Numbered from the stretch's first letter, positions 18,090-26,449 are shown. The stretch is DNA of 48,192 bases from Actinomadura roseirufa (GCF_900659635.1 NZ_CAACVB010000035.1:1-48192), one strand, 5' to 3'. Notes: a model not told the origin generated them from the sequence alone. A program made the numbers and translations.

Positions 18090-18170
18090 TCACCGCAGCC
18101 GGTAGATCCGGTAACGGCCCGGCATCTGTCCGCGGTGCGATCCGCACACGCGCTTGATGAGCCTTGCCAT
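18090..18170 (-). CDS. 26-residue basic peptide, candidate P450-modified RiPP precursor
   Basis: An ATG at 18170 follows GGGAGG with a six-base spacer, one of the best ribosome sites in the region. The ORF reads 26 residues, starting MARLIKRVCGSHRG and ending PGRYRIYRLR. Third codon positions are G or C in 22 of 26 codons, supporting translation. The C-terminal Y-R-I-Y spacing and the size are compatible with precursors of P450-crosslinked peptides such as cittilin or the atropopeptides, and the next gene downstream on the same strand is a P450. The peptide's identity as a substrate is inference; it might also be a leader peptide. Confidence 0.45.
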   Translation of the reverse strand: MARLIKRVCGSHRGQMPGRYRIYRLR

Positions 18171-18368
18171 GCGCACCTCCCTTCGTCGCCTCGTTCGCCC
18201 GTCCTTTGCCGTACCGGGCGCCCGCTCCGCCGCGCGGGACCTGCCGCGCTGGAGAAGCGTTTCCACACTTCCACCCGCACCGTGGACGGATAACGTCTCC
18301 GAGGTGCCCGGTTGGCTTGCGCGAGGGTCAGGACTCCCTGGCTCTGACTTCAACTTTACACACCGACT

Positions 18369-18728
18369 TCAATTATGGTAAATCTCGGCTATTAGGCCAG
18401 TTTCATGACCGCATCCGGGCCTGCCCGTAATGATCGGTGTGATCATGTGGCGCGTTCCGGGTTCTCTACGGCGACGAAGGCGGCCGGGAGACCCGCAGGG
18501 CGGAGCGACGCCGTGTCCCAGGGCGCTGAGCGGCCCGTCCACCTTCCAGGCGGGCACGAAAGAGGCGTTCAGCAGCGTCGCGTAGAGGTCGGCGGGCGTC
18601 GTCCAACATTCCTTGATGTGGGAGCAGTACGTGAAAGTCGCGGTGCCCAGCACGGAGCCGAGCTTGATCACGGTGGAGGCGCCGTTGGCGTAGCCGACGC
18701 CGCGAATGCATAACCCTGGAGACGCCAT
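18369..18728 (-). pseudogene. Decayed coding remnant, family unrecognised
   Basis: The minus frame from ATG 18728 has clear actinobacterial codon use for about 65 residues (ANGASTVIKLGSVLGTATFT then YCSHIKECWTTPADLYATLL and FVPAWKVDGPLSALGHGV). It then loses it and ends in an Arg-rich tail. I cannot place the family. The ORF lacks a ribosome site, its upstream part is low complexity, and a 13-bp repeat array lies next to it, so it looks like a fragment of a lost gene. The rest of 18171-19322 shows no convincing gene. Confidence 0.35.
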
Positions 18729-18840
18729 TGTGAACCGCACGGCGGCCGCCGGCTCCGGCGGCGATGCGCACAAGATGAAACACCGGGACGAACGCAGTCC
18801 GCCGCTCGGAATCTGATCACCATCGACCCAGGTCCGCTCG

Positions 18841-18996
18841 CACACCGACAGCGCACACAGACAGCGCACGCCGACGGCGGACACAGACGGCGGGTACAGA
18901 CGGCGCACACCGACGGCGGACACAGACGGCGGAGACAAACAACGCGCACAGGCAGTGCACACAGGCAGTGCACACAGGTTGGGACACAGACGGCGG
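18841..18996. repeat. 13-bp intergenic tandem repeat
   Basis: About twelve units of 13 bases of the form CACACAGACGGCG, several identical and others with one to four changes. They sit between the coding remnant and the STAS gene. Confidence 0.85.
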
Positions 18997-19322
18997 GCAC
19001 GGTGAACCGCCGGAGACGCGGGAGGGGCCGTCCGGGCGGCGCCGATGCCGGCTGACGCTCTTTCCGCTGGTCAGCGGGGGTCGCGAAAACGTGGGGCGCG
19101 TCCGAGAGGGAGAAGGCGTAGACTCTCGGCGAACGAGGGGCCTTCGACGTGGGCGGCCAGCCCGTGTCTCCCCCGCTCCCACTACTCCCGTCTTCTTCGG
19201 AGACTCGGACAGGTCCGGTGCGCACGGCGCCGCTTTCCCCGGCGCGGTGCTCGCGACGGCACCCGTGACCGTCCTCACCCTCGCCGGAGCGGCACAACGC
19301 AGATTCCGGATCGGAGATCCAC

Positions 19323-19697
19323 ATGTCCACCACCGGCACTCCCTCGCCCGCCACAGGGCTGAGCCACGAGCGGTGCACGGGCCACACCCTCATCGCCGTC
19401 CGCGGTGAACTCGACGTCGCCACCACGCCTCACCTGCGGGAACGTCTGAACGCCGCGTTGGTCGACGCGGTGCCGCCGGTCGTCATCGACCTGTCCGGGG
19501 TGACCTTCTGCGACGCCTCGGGGCTGACGCTCCTCGTCGAGGCGCGCCGCCGCGCGCACGGCGCGGTCGTCCTGGCCGCCCCTCGCCCGCAGATGGCCAA
19601 GCTACTGCGCGTCACCGGGCTGGACCGCGCCTTCACCGTCAGCCCGAACGTGACCGCGGCGCGGCTGGCCCGTCCCGGCGCCCGGCCCGCGGCCTGA
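19323..19697 (+). CDS. STAS-domain anti-sigma factor antagonist
   Basis: 124 residues from ATG 19323, with GGAGA five bases upstream. The fold runs as in SpoIIAA/RsbV: GHTLIAVRGELDVATTPHL, then VVIDLSGVTFCDASGLTLLV. The serine in CDASGL is the usual phosphorylation site controlling release of an anti-sigma kinase. It should act in a partner-switching pathway in the cytoplasm. No sigma factor or anti-sigma kinase gene is adjacent, so its partner is encoded elsewhere. Confidence 0.9.
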   Translation: MSTTGTPSPATGLSHERCTGHTLIAVRGELDVATTPHLRERLNAALVDAVPPVVIDLSGVTFCDASGLTLLVEARRRAHGAVVLAAPRPQMAKLLRVTGLDRAFTVSPNVTAARLARPGARPAA

Positions 19698-19872
19698 CCG
19701 CGCCGTCCCTCCCGGTGAACCGGACGGGGCCGCCCCACCGCTCCACGCACGGGGTGGTCCCCGCCGTTCAGTGGGACTTGGAACGCTCCATTGCGTCCCG
19801 GTCGATGGCGCACACGCCAAAACCGCCGCGCGTGCGCGGCTTCGCCTCGTCCGCCCGCGGGCGGACGCGGCC

Positions 19873-20097
19873 TCAGAGCACGAAGAGCTTGGCGTACGGC
19901 GCGGGGATCCGCACCGTACGGGTACCGAAGTCGACGAGGACGGCGTTGCCCTCGACCTCGGTGACACGGCCGAGGCCGTACTTGTCGTGGGTGACCTGGT
20001 CGCCGACGCCGAACTCCTTGGCGGGCGGCGCCGGAGGCGGTGGTTCGAAGGGACTGGTGGGCAGGTGTGGCCGCCGGGCGGCTCGCGAGGGTCTCAT
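19873..20097 (-). CDS. Small CarD/UvrD-tail-like beta-barrel protein
   Basis: 74 residues from ATG 20097, the start that gives the usual size of this actinobacterial family; no strong ribosome site is visible. A basic N-terminus and a Pro-rich spacer (EPPPPAPPAKEF) lead to a compact barrel-like sequence: VGDQVTHDKYGLGRVTEVEG then AVLVDFGTRTVRIPAPYAKL. That pattern resembles the C-terminal domain of UvrD and the CarD-type polymerase-binding domain. A role in binding DNA or RNA polymerase is possible but inferred. It is divergent from cspA. Confidence 0.6.
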   Translation of the reverse strand: MRPSRAARRPHLPTSPFEPPPPAPPAKEFGVGDQVTHDKYGLGRVTEVEGNAVLVDFGTRTVRIPAPYAKLFVL

Positions 20098-20255
20098 CAA
20101 TCGCCAGTATGCGCCCACACGGGCCCCCGCGGGGGCCTGATGGTCCGTCTGATCTGGAATTTTGCCGTGCGTCATTCCCGGTACACCGGCCTGCGGCCGA
20201 TCAGTCGGCATGTGTGGTAGCGTGCGGGATGTTGCGGTTCCCATAGACATTCATG

Positions 20256-20292
20256 TGCGCCTGGAGGTCCCGACCCAGGCGCATTTTTGTTT
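20256..20292 (+). terminator. Rho-independent-type hairpin in the cspA leader
   Basis: Nine perfect pairs (TGCGCCTGG at 20256-20264 with CCAGGCGCA at 20275-20283), with an inner GGTC/GACC pairing. It is followed by TTTTTGTTTG, rare in this GC-rich genome. It ends 81 bases before the cspA ATG. It may end upstream transcription or act as an attenuator for cspA. A weak -10 (TAGCGT, 20218-20223) lies upstream of it. Confidence 0.65.
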
Positions 20293-20373
20293 GTTCTGGA
20301 TCTTCCGGGTGGGCCATCGCGGCGTCCTCGGCCCGCACCAGGCGGGCCGGGACCGAGCCACAAGGAGATCATC

Positions 20374-20577
20374 ATGGCCACCGGCACCGTCAAGTGGTTC
20401 AACGCGGAGAAGGGCTTCGGCTTCATCGAGCAGGACGGCGGCGGTCCCGACGTCTTCGCCCACTACTCCAACATCGCCGCCCGGGGCTTCCGTGAGCTCC
20501 AGGAGGGCCAGAAGGTGTCGTTCGACGTCACCCAGGGCCAGAAGGGCCTGCAGGCGGAGAACATCACCCCCGCCTGA
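20374..20577 (+). CDS. Cold-shock protein, CspA family
   Basis: 67 residues, ATG 20374 with AAGGAG seven bases upstream. A complete cold-shock domain is present: [20 protein letters not shown] contains RNP1 (KGFGFI) and DVFAHY is RNP2. It binds single-stranded RNA and DNA and melts structure in mRNA. The long leader with a terminator-like hairpin suggests control at the RNA level. A DEAD-box helicase gene follows on the same strand, a pairing that fits a shared RNA-remodelling role. Confidence 0.96.
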   Translation: MATGTVKWFNAEKGFGFIEQDGGGPDVFAHYSNIAARGFRELQEGQKVSFDVTQGQKGLQAENITPA

Positions 20578-20587
20578 CGTTCCGCAA

Positions 20588-20618
20588 GCGGCGGGTCCGG
20601 CCCTGGCCGGCCCGCCGC
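20588..20618 (+). terminator. Terminator after cspA
   Basis: A 14-pair GC stem with one bulged T (arms 20588-20602 and 20605-20618, two-base loop) begins ten bases after the cspA stop. It would limit read-through into the helicase gene. Confidence 0.7.
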
Positions 20619-20759
20619 CTGTTCGTCTCCGGCACGCGGCATGAACACCGCCGCCGTCACCGGTTCGTCCCGGGAGATCTCCGCCGCGCTTCCAGAGGAC
20701 GCCCGGTCCCGCACCGCGGAGCGCCCCTCGGCACGGGCCGTCCCCGAGGAAGGCCCTTC

Positions 20760-22541
20760 ATGACCCGCACGGCTCGATCGGGCGGCCGCGGCCGCCCTCC
20801 ACGCGCACGCTCCGGCGCCCCGGCGCAGCACCCCGCCGACACACAGCACCCCGTCGAGGCACAGGGCCCCGTCGAAGCACAGCGCCCCGCAGGACCCCAG
20901 CGCCCCGCCGACGCGCAACGCCGCAGCGGAACACAGCGCCCCGCCGAAGCACAGTCCTCCGCCGACACACGGCGCCCTACCGACACACAGCGCCGCAACG
21001 GGACTCAGGGCTCCACTGGAACACAGCGCTCCACTGCGACACAGAGCTCTACTGGAACACAGGGCTCCGGTGAGGCGCGGCGCGGCGCGAACGGGCAGCG
21101 TTCCGCCAACCCGCCGGGATCGGGGTCGCGGCGGGGCCGCCGCGGCGGCGCGTCCGCAGCCGCGGCTTCCAGCGCCGCGGCTCCCACGCAGTCCACACCC
21201 ACGCGGTCCACACCCACGCAGGGCAAGCCCGCGCTGCCCCCGGCCGCGTCGTTCGCGGACCTGCCGCTGCCTTCGGGCGTCCTGGCGGCGCTGGACCGCG
21301 AGGGCGTGACGGTGCCGTTCCCGATCCAGGCCGCGGCGCTGCCGAACGCGCTCGCCGGGCGGGACGTCCTCGGCCGCGGCCGGACCGGCTCCGGCAAGAC
21401 CCTCGCCTTCGGCCTGGCGCTGCTCGCCCGCGTCGCCGGCCGCCGGGCCGAGCCGCATCGCCCGCACGCGCTGGTCCTCGTCCCCACCCGGGAGCTGGCC
21501 CAGCAGGTCACCGACGCGCTCGTCCCCTACGCGGACGCCGTGGACCTGCGGCTCGCCACCGTGGTCGGCGGCACGTCGCTGCCCCGCCAGGCCGCCGCGC
21601 TGCGGCACGGCACGGACGTGCTCGTCGCGACGCCCGGCCGGCTCGCCGATCTGATCGAGCGCGGCGACTGCGCGCTCGACCGGGTGGAGGTCACCGTCCT
21701 GGACGAGGCCGACCAGATGACCGACATGGGGTTCCTGCCGCAGGTCACCCGGCTGCTCGCGCAGACCCCGGCCGGCGGCCAGCGGATGCTGTTCTCCGCG
21801 ACGCTCGACCGGGACATCGAGGGGCTGGTCCGGCGCTTCCTCGCCGACCCGGTGACCCACTCGGTGGACCCGCCGGCCGGCGCGGTCACCACCCTGGAAC
21901 ACCACCTCCTGTACGTCGACGACGCCGACAAGCACGAGACGACCGCGCACATCGCCGCCCGCGACGGCCGCGTGATCATGTTCGTGGGGATGAAGCACGC
22001 CGCGGACCGGCTCGTCCGCAAGCTCTCCCGCCGCGGCATCTCCGCCGCCGCGCTGCACGGCGGCAAGACCCAGTCCCAGCGCAACCGGACCCTGGACGGC
22101 TTCAAGACGGGCGACGTCACCGTCCTGGTCGCGACCAACGTCGCCGCCCGCGGCATCCACGTCGACGACCTCGACCTGGTCGTCAACGTCGACCCGCCCG
22201 CCGACCACAAGGACTACCTGCACCGCGCGGGCCGTACCGCCCGCGCCGGGCGGGCCGGGACCGTGGTCACCCTCGTCCTGCCCGCGCAGCGCCGCGAGAT
22301 GGACGGGCTGATGGCCGCGGCCGGGGTCACCCCGCGCACGGCGGGCGTCCGGCCCGGCGACGAGGAGCTGGTCCGGATCACCGGCGCGCGGCCCCCGGCC
22401 CGTGAGGCCGCGCCGGGTGCCACGCCGCCCGCGCGTCCCCGCCCCGAGGCCGCGGACGGCCGTGGACCGCGCGGCGGGCAGGCGCGAACCTCGGCCCCGA
22501 GGCGCGGGCCCCGCCGGGGCAGGCCGTCCAGGAACAGCTGA
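20760..22541 (+). CDS. DEAD-box RNA helicase (RhlE-like)
   Basis: 593 residues, ATG 20760 with GAGGAAGG upstream. The helicase core spans about residues 160-540: Q motif (FPIQAAALP), motif I GRTGSGKT, Ia PTRELAQQ, Ib TPGRL, II DEAD, III SAT, V and VI ATNVAARGIHVDDL and HRAGRTARAG. It unwinds RNA with ATP. The first 150 residues are a disordered Gln/Arg/Pro/Ser/Thr tract built from 18-bp DNA repeats, and the C-terminus is an Arg/Gly/Pro tail of the kind that contacts RNA. The terminator after cspA suggests its own promoter within 20619-20759. Confidence 0.95.
   Translation: MTRTARSGGRGRPPRARSGAPAQHPADTQHPVEAQGPVEAQRPAGPQRPADAQRRSGTQRPAEAQSSADTRRPTDTQRRNGTQGSTGTQRSTATQSSTGTQGSGEARRGANGQRSANPPGSGSRRGRRGGASAAAASSAAAPTQSTPTRSTPTQGKPALPPAASFADLPLPSGVLAALDREGVTVPFPIQAAALPNALAGRDVLGRGRTGSGKTLAFGLALLARVAGRRAEPHRPHALVLVPTRELAQQVTDALVPYADAVDLRLATVVGGTSLPRQAAALRHGTDVLVATPGRLADLIERGDCALDRVEVTVLDEADQMTDMGFLPQVTRLLAQTPAGGQRMLFSATLDRDIEGLVRRFLADPVTHSVDPPAGAVTTLEHHLLYVDDADKHETTAHIAARDGRVIMFVGMKHAADRLVRKLSRRGISAAALHGGKTQSQRNRTLDGFKTGDVTVLVATNVAARGIHVDDLDLVVNVDPPADHKDYLHRAGRTARAGRAGTVVTLVLPAQRREMDGLMAAAGVTPRTAGVRPGDEELVRITGARPPAREAAPGATPPARPRPEAADGRGPRGGQARTSAPRRGPRRGRPSRNS
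20835..21068. repeat. 18-bp tandem repeats in the helicase N-terminus
   Basis: Thirteen diverged units of 18 bases of the form GTCGAAGCACAGCGCCCC. They keep the frame and encode hexapeptides such as VEAQRP, TGTQRS and PAEAQS. Confidence 0.85.
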
Positions 22542-22553
22542 CGGGCGCGGCCC

Positions 22554-23291
22554 TCAGGACGCGGCGATTTTGAAGGTGATCGCGCCGTTGCTGGTGGTCG
22601 CGTCGAGACGGTGGTCGCCGTTCGGGTCGTTGGGGACGCCGAGATTCTTGTCCCCGTTGCTGTTTCGCGCCGCCACCTGGTAGCGGCCGGTGGGGACGGT
22701 CAGGGTGACGGACCCGTTGGACGTCTTGGCCCAGATGTCCTGCGGCGTGGTCGAGGTCAGGTCGATCCCGCCGTTGGACGTCTGCGCGCGGATCCGGCCG
22801 CCGCGCAGGCCCCGTCCGGTGATCTGGCCGTTGGTCGTGCGGACGTCGACCGTGCCCGTGATCTGGTCCAGCCTGATGCGGCCCGAGGTGGTGGCGACCT
22901 GGATCGTTCCCATGTCGATGAGGCCGATCTCGCCGGTGGACGTCCGGCCGCTCACCGGAAGGCCCGCGGGAAGGTCGATCGTGTAGGTCACCGAGCAGTC
23001 GTCGCCGCAGCCCCGCAGGGTCAGGACCCCGCCCGCGACCTCGTACGTCGGGCCCGTGGGCTTGTCGTTCGCGTAGGCGATCGACCGGTGCAGGCTCACC
23101 TTCCCGGGGGTCCGGTGACCGCGCAGAATGACTCCGCCGGACGTGCTGTCCAGCCGGACGGAGGAGATCTTCTGCGCCAGGACGGCGTCGTCGGTGACCG
23201 TCGTCCGCTCCTTGAAATCGCAGGCCCCGAGCACGGCCGCGCCGGCCGAGACGGCGACGACGATTCCCACGAGACGAACCCGACGGCGCAT
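22554..23291 (-). CDS. DUF4097-type beta-repeat lipoprotein
   Basis: 245 residues from ATG 23291, preceded by AAGGAGGG. A hydrophobic signal ends in the lipobox LGAC with the lipidated cysteine at residue 24, so the protein is tethered to the outer face of the membrane. The rest is a run of short beta strands in a right-handed repeat (TSGGVILRG, STGEIGLI, TSGRIRLDQI, TNGQITG, TSNGGIDL, TSNGSVTL, TSNGAITF), typical of DUF4097. A cysteine pair (CGDDC) could form a disulphide. Function is unknown for the family. It is convergent with the helicase, only 12 bases apart. Confidence 0.88.
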   Translation of the reverse strand: MRRRVRLVGIVVAVSAGAAVLGACDFKERTTVTDDAVLAQKISSVRLDSTSGGVILRGHRTPGKVSLHRSIAYANDKPTGPTYEVAGGVLTLRGCGDDCSVTYTIDLPAGLPVSGRTSTGEIGLIDMGTIQVATTSGRIRLDQITGTVDVRTTNGQITGRGLRGGRIRAQTSNGGIDLTSTTPQDIWAKTSNGSVTLTVPTGRYQVAARNSNGDKNLGVPNDPNGDHRLDATTSNGAITFKIAAS

Positions 23292-23569
23292 GACCGCCCT
23301 CCTTGTGACGCACTGGACGAAGTGGGCGATCACCTGGTCGGGATCGCCAGATCACAGGTTACGGGCATCCGAATCGACCATGCCTCCCACCAGGGAGTGG
23401 TGATCACATACTTCCCCGGTACCGGGTCCGCGCGACCGGTTCGCCTGTGAGAGCCACCGGCGAGCGGGCCCCGCGTCCGGTGCCTGCGGGCTCGTCCCCA
23501 CGGGCTCGTCTCACGGGGCACCGCGCAGAACGTGGCCGGCGACGAGCGCGACGACGAGGAGCACGGGGA

Positions 23570-24259
23570 TCAGAAGTCGATCACTGGGACGGGCCAGCGC
23601 CGCAGCCGGTAGGGGAGCCGGACGGCGGAGCCGCCGATCTCCACGGCCAGTTCGGCGTCCAGCAGGTCGGCCAGGGAGGCGCGGTCCCCGGCCGGGAGCG
23701 CGGTGACGTCGAGGGGGTCGGCCAGCCGGTGGAAGAGATCGAGGACGTCCGGCTCATGGATCACGTAGCGCGCGCCCGGCTCGGCGCGGAGGTCCTGGAC
23801 GGCCGCGAATCCGTTGCCGCGGCGCCAGTAGCACAGGCCGTAGCGGTGGGCGGCGCGCCACGCGTCCGCGGCGGCGTCGCCGTGGGACGGCGGGGCCAGG
23901 TGGACCAGCAGCTCGCACGGCAGGTCGGCGACCGGGCCGCCCCATTCGAGCGGGAGCCCGAGGGAGGTCATGCGGACGAGGAACGCGATCAGCGCGGGCG
24001 CCTCGGGACGGGCATCGAACTCCAGCGTCATGCCGATGACGCCGGCGGCCGGCAGGGCGGCGAGGGCCTCGTCGCCCGGGAACGCCTCGCCCGGCCCCGG
24101 CGCCGCCGCGCGCAGCCATGTCAGGGGGCCGGGCGGAACCGCCGTGCCCGCGGCCAGGTCACCGAGCGGCAGTTCCAGCACCCGGACGTCGGTCCTGCCC
24201 GAGGCCGCGGCCACCCCGGCGGCGCTCGTCAGGTCGACGGGGGAAAGGTCGCGGATCAC
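23570..24259 (-). CDS. DUF5825 family protein, partner of the radical SAM RiPP enzyme
   Basis: 229 residues from GTG 24259, with GGAG upstream. The C-terminal half contains AHRYGLCYWRRGNGFAAVQD and YVIHEPDVLDLFHRLADPL, the part I associate with DUF5825, a family that sits beside RiPP-type radical SAM C-methyltransferases in actinobacteria. The sequence is soluble, with no metal-binding cysteine cluster. A role in recognising the peptide or assisting the radical SAM enzyme is inferred from position. It is the last gene of the putative operon and is linked to the radical SAM gene by a 12-codon ORF with four-base overlaps at both ends. Confidence 0.7.
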   Translation of the reverse strand: MIRDLSPVDLTSAAGVAAASGRTDVRVLELPLGDLAAGTAVPPGPLTWLRAAAPGPGEAFPGDEALAALPAAGVIGMTLEFDARPEAPALIAFLVRMTSLGLPLEWGGPVADLPCELLVHLAPPSHGDAAADAWRAAHRYGLCYWRRGNGFAAVQDLRAEPGARYVIHEPDVLDLFHRLADPLDVTALPAGDRASLADLLDAELAVEIGGSAVRLPYRLRRWPVPVIDF

Positions 24260-24294
24260 CGGGGCGCTCCGCCCGGCGCCGGGGAGGCGGTCAT
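24256..24294 (-). other. 12-codon ORF bridging two genes (translational coupling)
   Basis: The radical SAM stop overlaps an ATG (ATGA) that opens MTASPAPGGAPR and stops at a TGA overlapping the GTG of the DUF5825 gene (GTGA). It may carry ribosomes from one gene to the next. It could also be the old N-terminus of the partner, lost by frameshift. Confidence 0.45.
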
Positions 24295-26207
24295 GTGGCC
24301 GCCCCCACCATCGCCGGGGTGGGGATGGCCGTGCCCTTGACCAGCGTGGGGTCGTGTTCGGTCGACAGCGTGACGGCGCGGCCGGACTCGCGGTAGACGA
24401 GACCCAGGTCGGCGAGGTCGTCGACGAAGGCGGACGACCAGGCGGCGTCGACGGGCCACCCCGCGGACGCGAGCGTGCGGGCGAGGCTCTCCGGGGAGCG
24501 GCCACGGGAGAGGGCGGCGTAGGCGGCGACCTCCACGGGCTCGTCCAGGACGTGGTCGGCGTGGGCACACGCCGTCCGCCGGTCGTACAGGTGAAGGCGG
24601 CCGTCGACGGCGCGGTGGGTGAGGGACGAGCCCGGATAGGCGTCGCGCCAGTGGTCGAAGGCGGCCTTGAGGTTCCGCAGGGTCGTGCCGCCGACGCCGC
24701 GGTCGGGAGTCTCGAAGAGGTAGGCGACATCGGTCAGGTCGGCGTCGCCGAAGTGCGGGAACACGCCGCGGTACCAGGCACGCGGACGCCGTTCCCGAAA
24801 ACCCATCTCCGGGTCGTCGAAGTAGGGATTGAACCGCTCCAACGCGATGCGGTGGGCACCGAGCGGCGGCTGCAGGTGGTGCAGCAGCGGGATCTGCGCG
24901 ATGACCTCCTCATAGCACGCGACCGTCTCACCGGGGAATCCCACGAGATAGTTCCACAGGACGGTGAGGCCCTGCTCCTGGAGGTCCCGGAGGCTCGCCA
25001 CGTTGCTCGCGCCGGTGATTCCCTTGCGCATCAGCTTCAGTGGAAGAGAATGCAGGTTCTCGATTCCCGGCTGAACCTGTATCACCCCGGCGGTGCGCAG
25101 GGAACGGGCTTTCTCGGGCGTGAGGTTGGCCTTGATCTCGTACATGATGCGCAGATCGAGGTCGCTTTTCTCCAATTCCGGGAAGACCGTATCGAAATAG
25201 GTCTTGTCGACGATGTTGTCGGTCGTGAGGACATCGAGAACATGGTGCCGCCCGACCCCCTCCATGAGCTCGGCGACGACCCGGTCCGGGGATTTCGAGC
25301 GGAACGGCAGAATGAGGTCCGAGAGCCCACAGAAGGTGCAATGGTGACGCTCTCCCCACCAGCAGCCGCGCGCCGTCTCCATCATCAGCGCGGGCTGGAT
25401 GTAGTCCGCCACCGGGGAGTTCTCGACGCGGTCGAAATAGGCGTCCTGGTCCATCGGCGGGAAGTCGGCGCCTGACGGGAGGACGCCGCCCTCCGGCACG
25501 GCGCGGGCCGTCCCGGACGCGTCGCGCCAGCACAGCCCGGGGATCGCGGCGAGCAGTCCGGGGCGGTCTGCGGGATCGGCGGCCAGGGCCTCCAGGAGGG
25601 CGCGCAGCGGCGCCTCGCCCTCGCGGCGGACGACATAGTCGATCTCCGGGAAATTGCGGTGCAGCGCGGCGCCCATGGTGTCGTCGCAGTTGGAGCCGCC
25701 GAACACGATCGTGATGCCGGGGGCCAGCGCCCGCAGCCGACGTGCCACCGCCAGCGACGGGACGGTCTGGGAGAACGTCGTGGTGAAGCCGACGACGTCG
25801 GGCCGGCCGGCGATGATCTCCGCGGCGGCGCGGTCGGCGAACGCGGGGGCCAGCCGGAAGATCTCCGCGGCGACCCCGGGGTCGAAGCCGATCGCCGCGC
25901 ACGCCCGCGCCGCGGCCGACGGCAGCCCGCCCGAGCCGCCGTACAGGGCGCCGGTGAACAGCCATTCCCCGATTCCGCCGGTGAATCCCTCTTCCGCCAC
26001 GTACATATAGGACTCCGGCAGGAGCCGCGCTTTCACGTCTCCCGGCGCGGCCGTCCCGGCTTCGGCGAGCATGTCCTCGGCGAAGGAAATGCTGCCGTAG
26101 TAGGTCGTGACGTCGTGGTCCGGGTCGAGGGCGGCGGCGAGGACGCTCGCGGCGCCGTTGGGGGCGGTCATGAGATGCCAGGGCATGACCGCGAGGGTGA
26201 CCCGCAC
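24291..26207 (-). CDS. RiPP maturation radical SAM C-methyltransferase (B12-binding)
   Basis: 638 residues from GTG 26207, with GGAGG seven bases upstream; the longer frame reaching 26390 has no such site and is not family-like. An N-terminal cobalamin-binding Rossmann domain covers about residues 1-210 (VVGFTTTFSQTVPSLAVARR, ITIVFGGSNCDD). The radical SAM domain has the cluster motif C282-x7-C290-x2-C293 in RGCWWGERHHCTFCGL, a hallmark of the rSAM_ocin_1-type ribosomal peptide maturases. GVIQVQPGIENLHS, VLWNYLVGFPGE and ERFNPYFDDPEMGF are further family segments. It should add methyl groups to unactivated carbons of a small peptide, using B12 and SAM. The C-terminal 120 residues may bind the peptide. 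An 18-codon ORF upstream is the candidate substrate. Confidence 0.88.
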   Translation of the reverse strand: MRVTLAVMPWHLMTAPNGAASVLAAALDPDHDVTTYYGSISFAEDMLAEAGTAAPGDVKARLLPESYMYVAEEGFTGGIGEWLFTGALYGGSGGLPSAAARACAAIGFDPGVAAEIFRLAPAFADRAAAEIIAGRPDVVGFTTTFSQTVPSLAVARRLRALAPGITIVFGGSNCDDTMGAALHRNFPEIDYVVRREGEAPLRALLEALAADPADRPGLLAAIPGLCWRDASGTARAVPEGGVLPSGADFPPMDQDAYFDRVENSPVADYIQPALMMETARGCWWGERHHCTFCGLSDLILPFRSKSPDRVVAELMEGVGRHHVLDVLTTDNIVDKTYFDTVFPELEKSDLDLRIMYEIKANLTPEKARSLRTAGVIQVQPGIENLHSLPLKLMRKGITGASNVASLRDLQEQGLTVLWNYLVGFPGETVACYEEVIAQIPLLHHLQPPLGAHRIALERFNPYFDDPEMGFRERRPRAWYRGVFPHFGDADLTDVAYLFETPDRGVGGTTLRNLKAAFDHWRDAYPGSSLTHRAVDGRLHLYDRRTACAHADHVLDEPVEVAAYAALSRGRSPESLARTLASAGWPVDAAWSSAFVDDLADLGLVYRESGRAVTLSTEHDPTLVKGTAIPTPAMVGAAT

Positions 26208-26302
26208 GTGCCGTCCTCCAGAATTCAGGTGATCACGATGAGTGGGCACCGGACACGGAACGTGGCGCGAACCCGGAAAGGGTCCGGCCACGCCGGTGAC
26301 CG

Positions 26303-26359
26303 TCAGAACTCGTGGCGCTGGCTCGCCGTCTGCTGCTTGCGGATGCTCTTTCGCTTCAC
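26303..26359 (-). CDS. 18-residue ORF, candidate RiPP precursor
   Basis: GTG 26359 follows GGGGGAGGGATC, a strong though closely spaced ribosome site. It encodes MKRKSIRKQQTASQRHEF and stops 95 bases before the radical SAM gene on the same strand. Seventeen of eighteen codons end in G or C, as expected for translated sequence here, while the flanking non-coding bases are less GC-biased. Its place at the head of the maturase operon fits a precursor, but at 18 residues it would be very short and has no recognised leader. It might instead be an upstream regulatory ORF. Confidence 0.42.
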   Translation of the reverse strand: MKRKSIRKQQTASQRHEF

Positions 26360-26431
26360 GATCCCTCCCCCTCTCAACTCGATCATTCACTGAGCTTTTC
26401 TACCCGCCGGACTGTCGATCACCCGAGCGCT

Positions 26432-26449
26432 TTGGCCGGTATCGGCCAA
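26432..26449. promoter_or_regulatory. Inverted-repeat operator between RiPP operon and exporter
   Basis: Perfect seven-base arms TTGGCCG and CGGCCAA, separated by GTAT, lie mid-way between the two divergent starts (26359 and 26512). The symmetry and position suggest the binding site of a dimeric regulator controlling both directions. No regulator gene is adjacent. Confidence 0.5.

Noticed and set aside
18968..19408. 146-codon plus-strand frame running into the STAS gene
   Set aside because: Begins inside a repeat array, is Arg/Gly-rich and overlaps the STAS start, which has its own good ribosome site.
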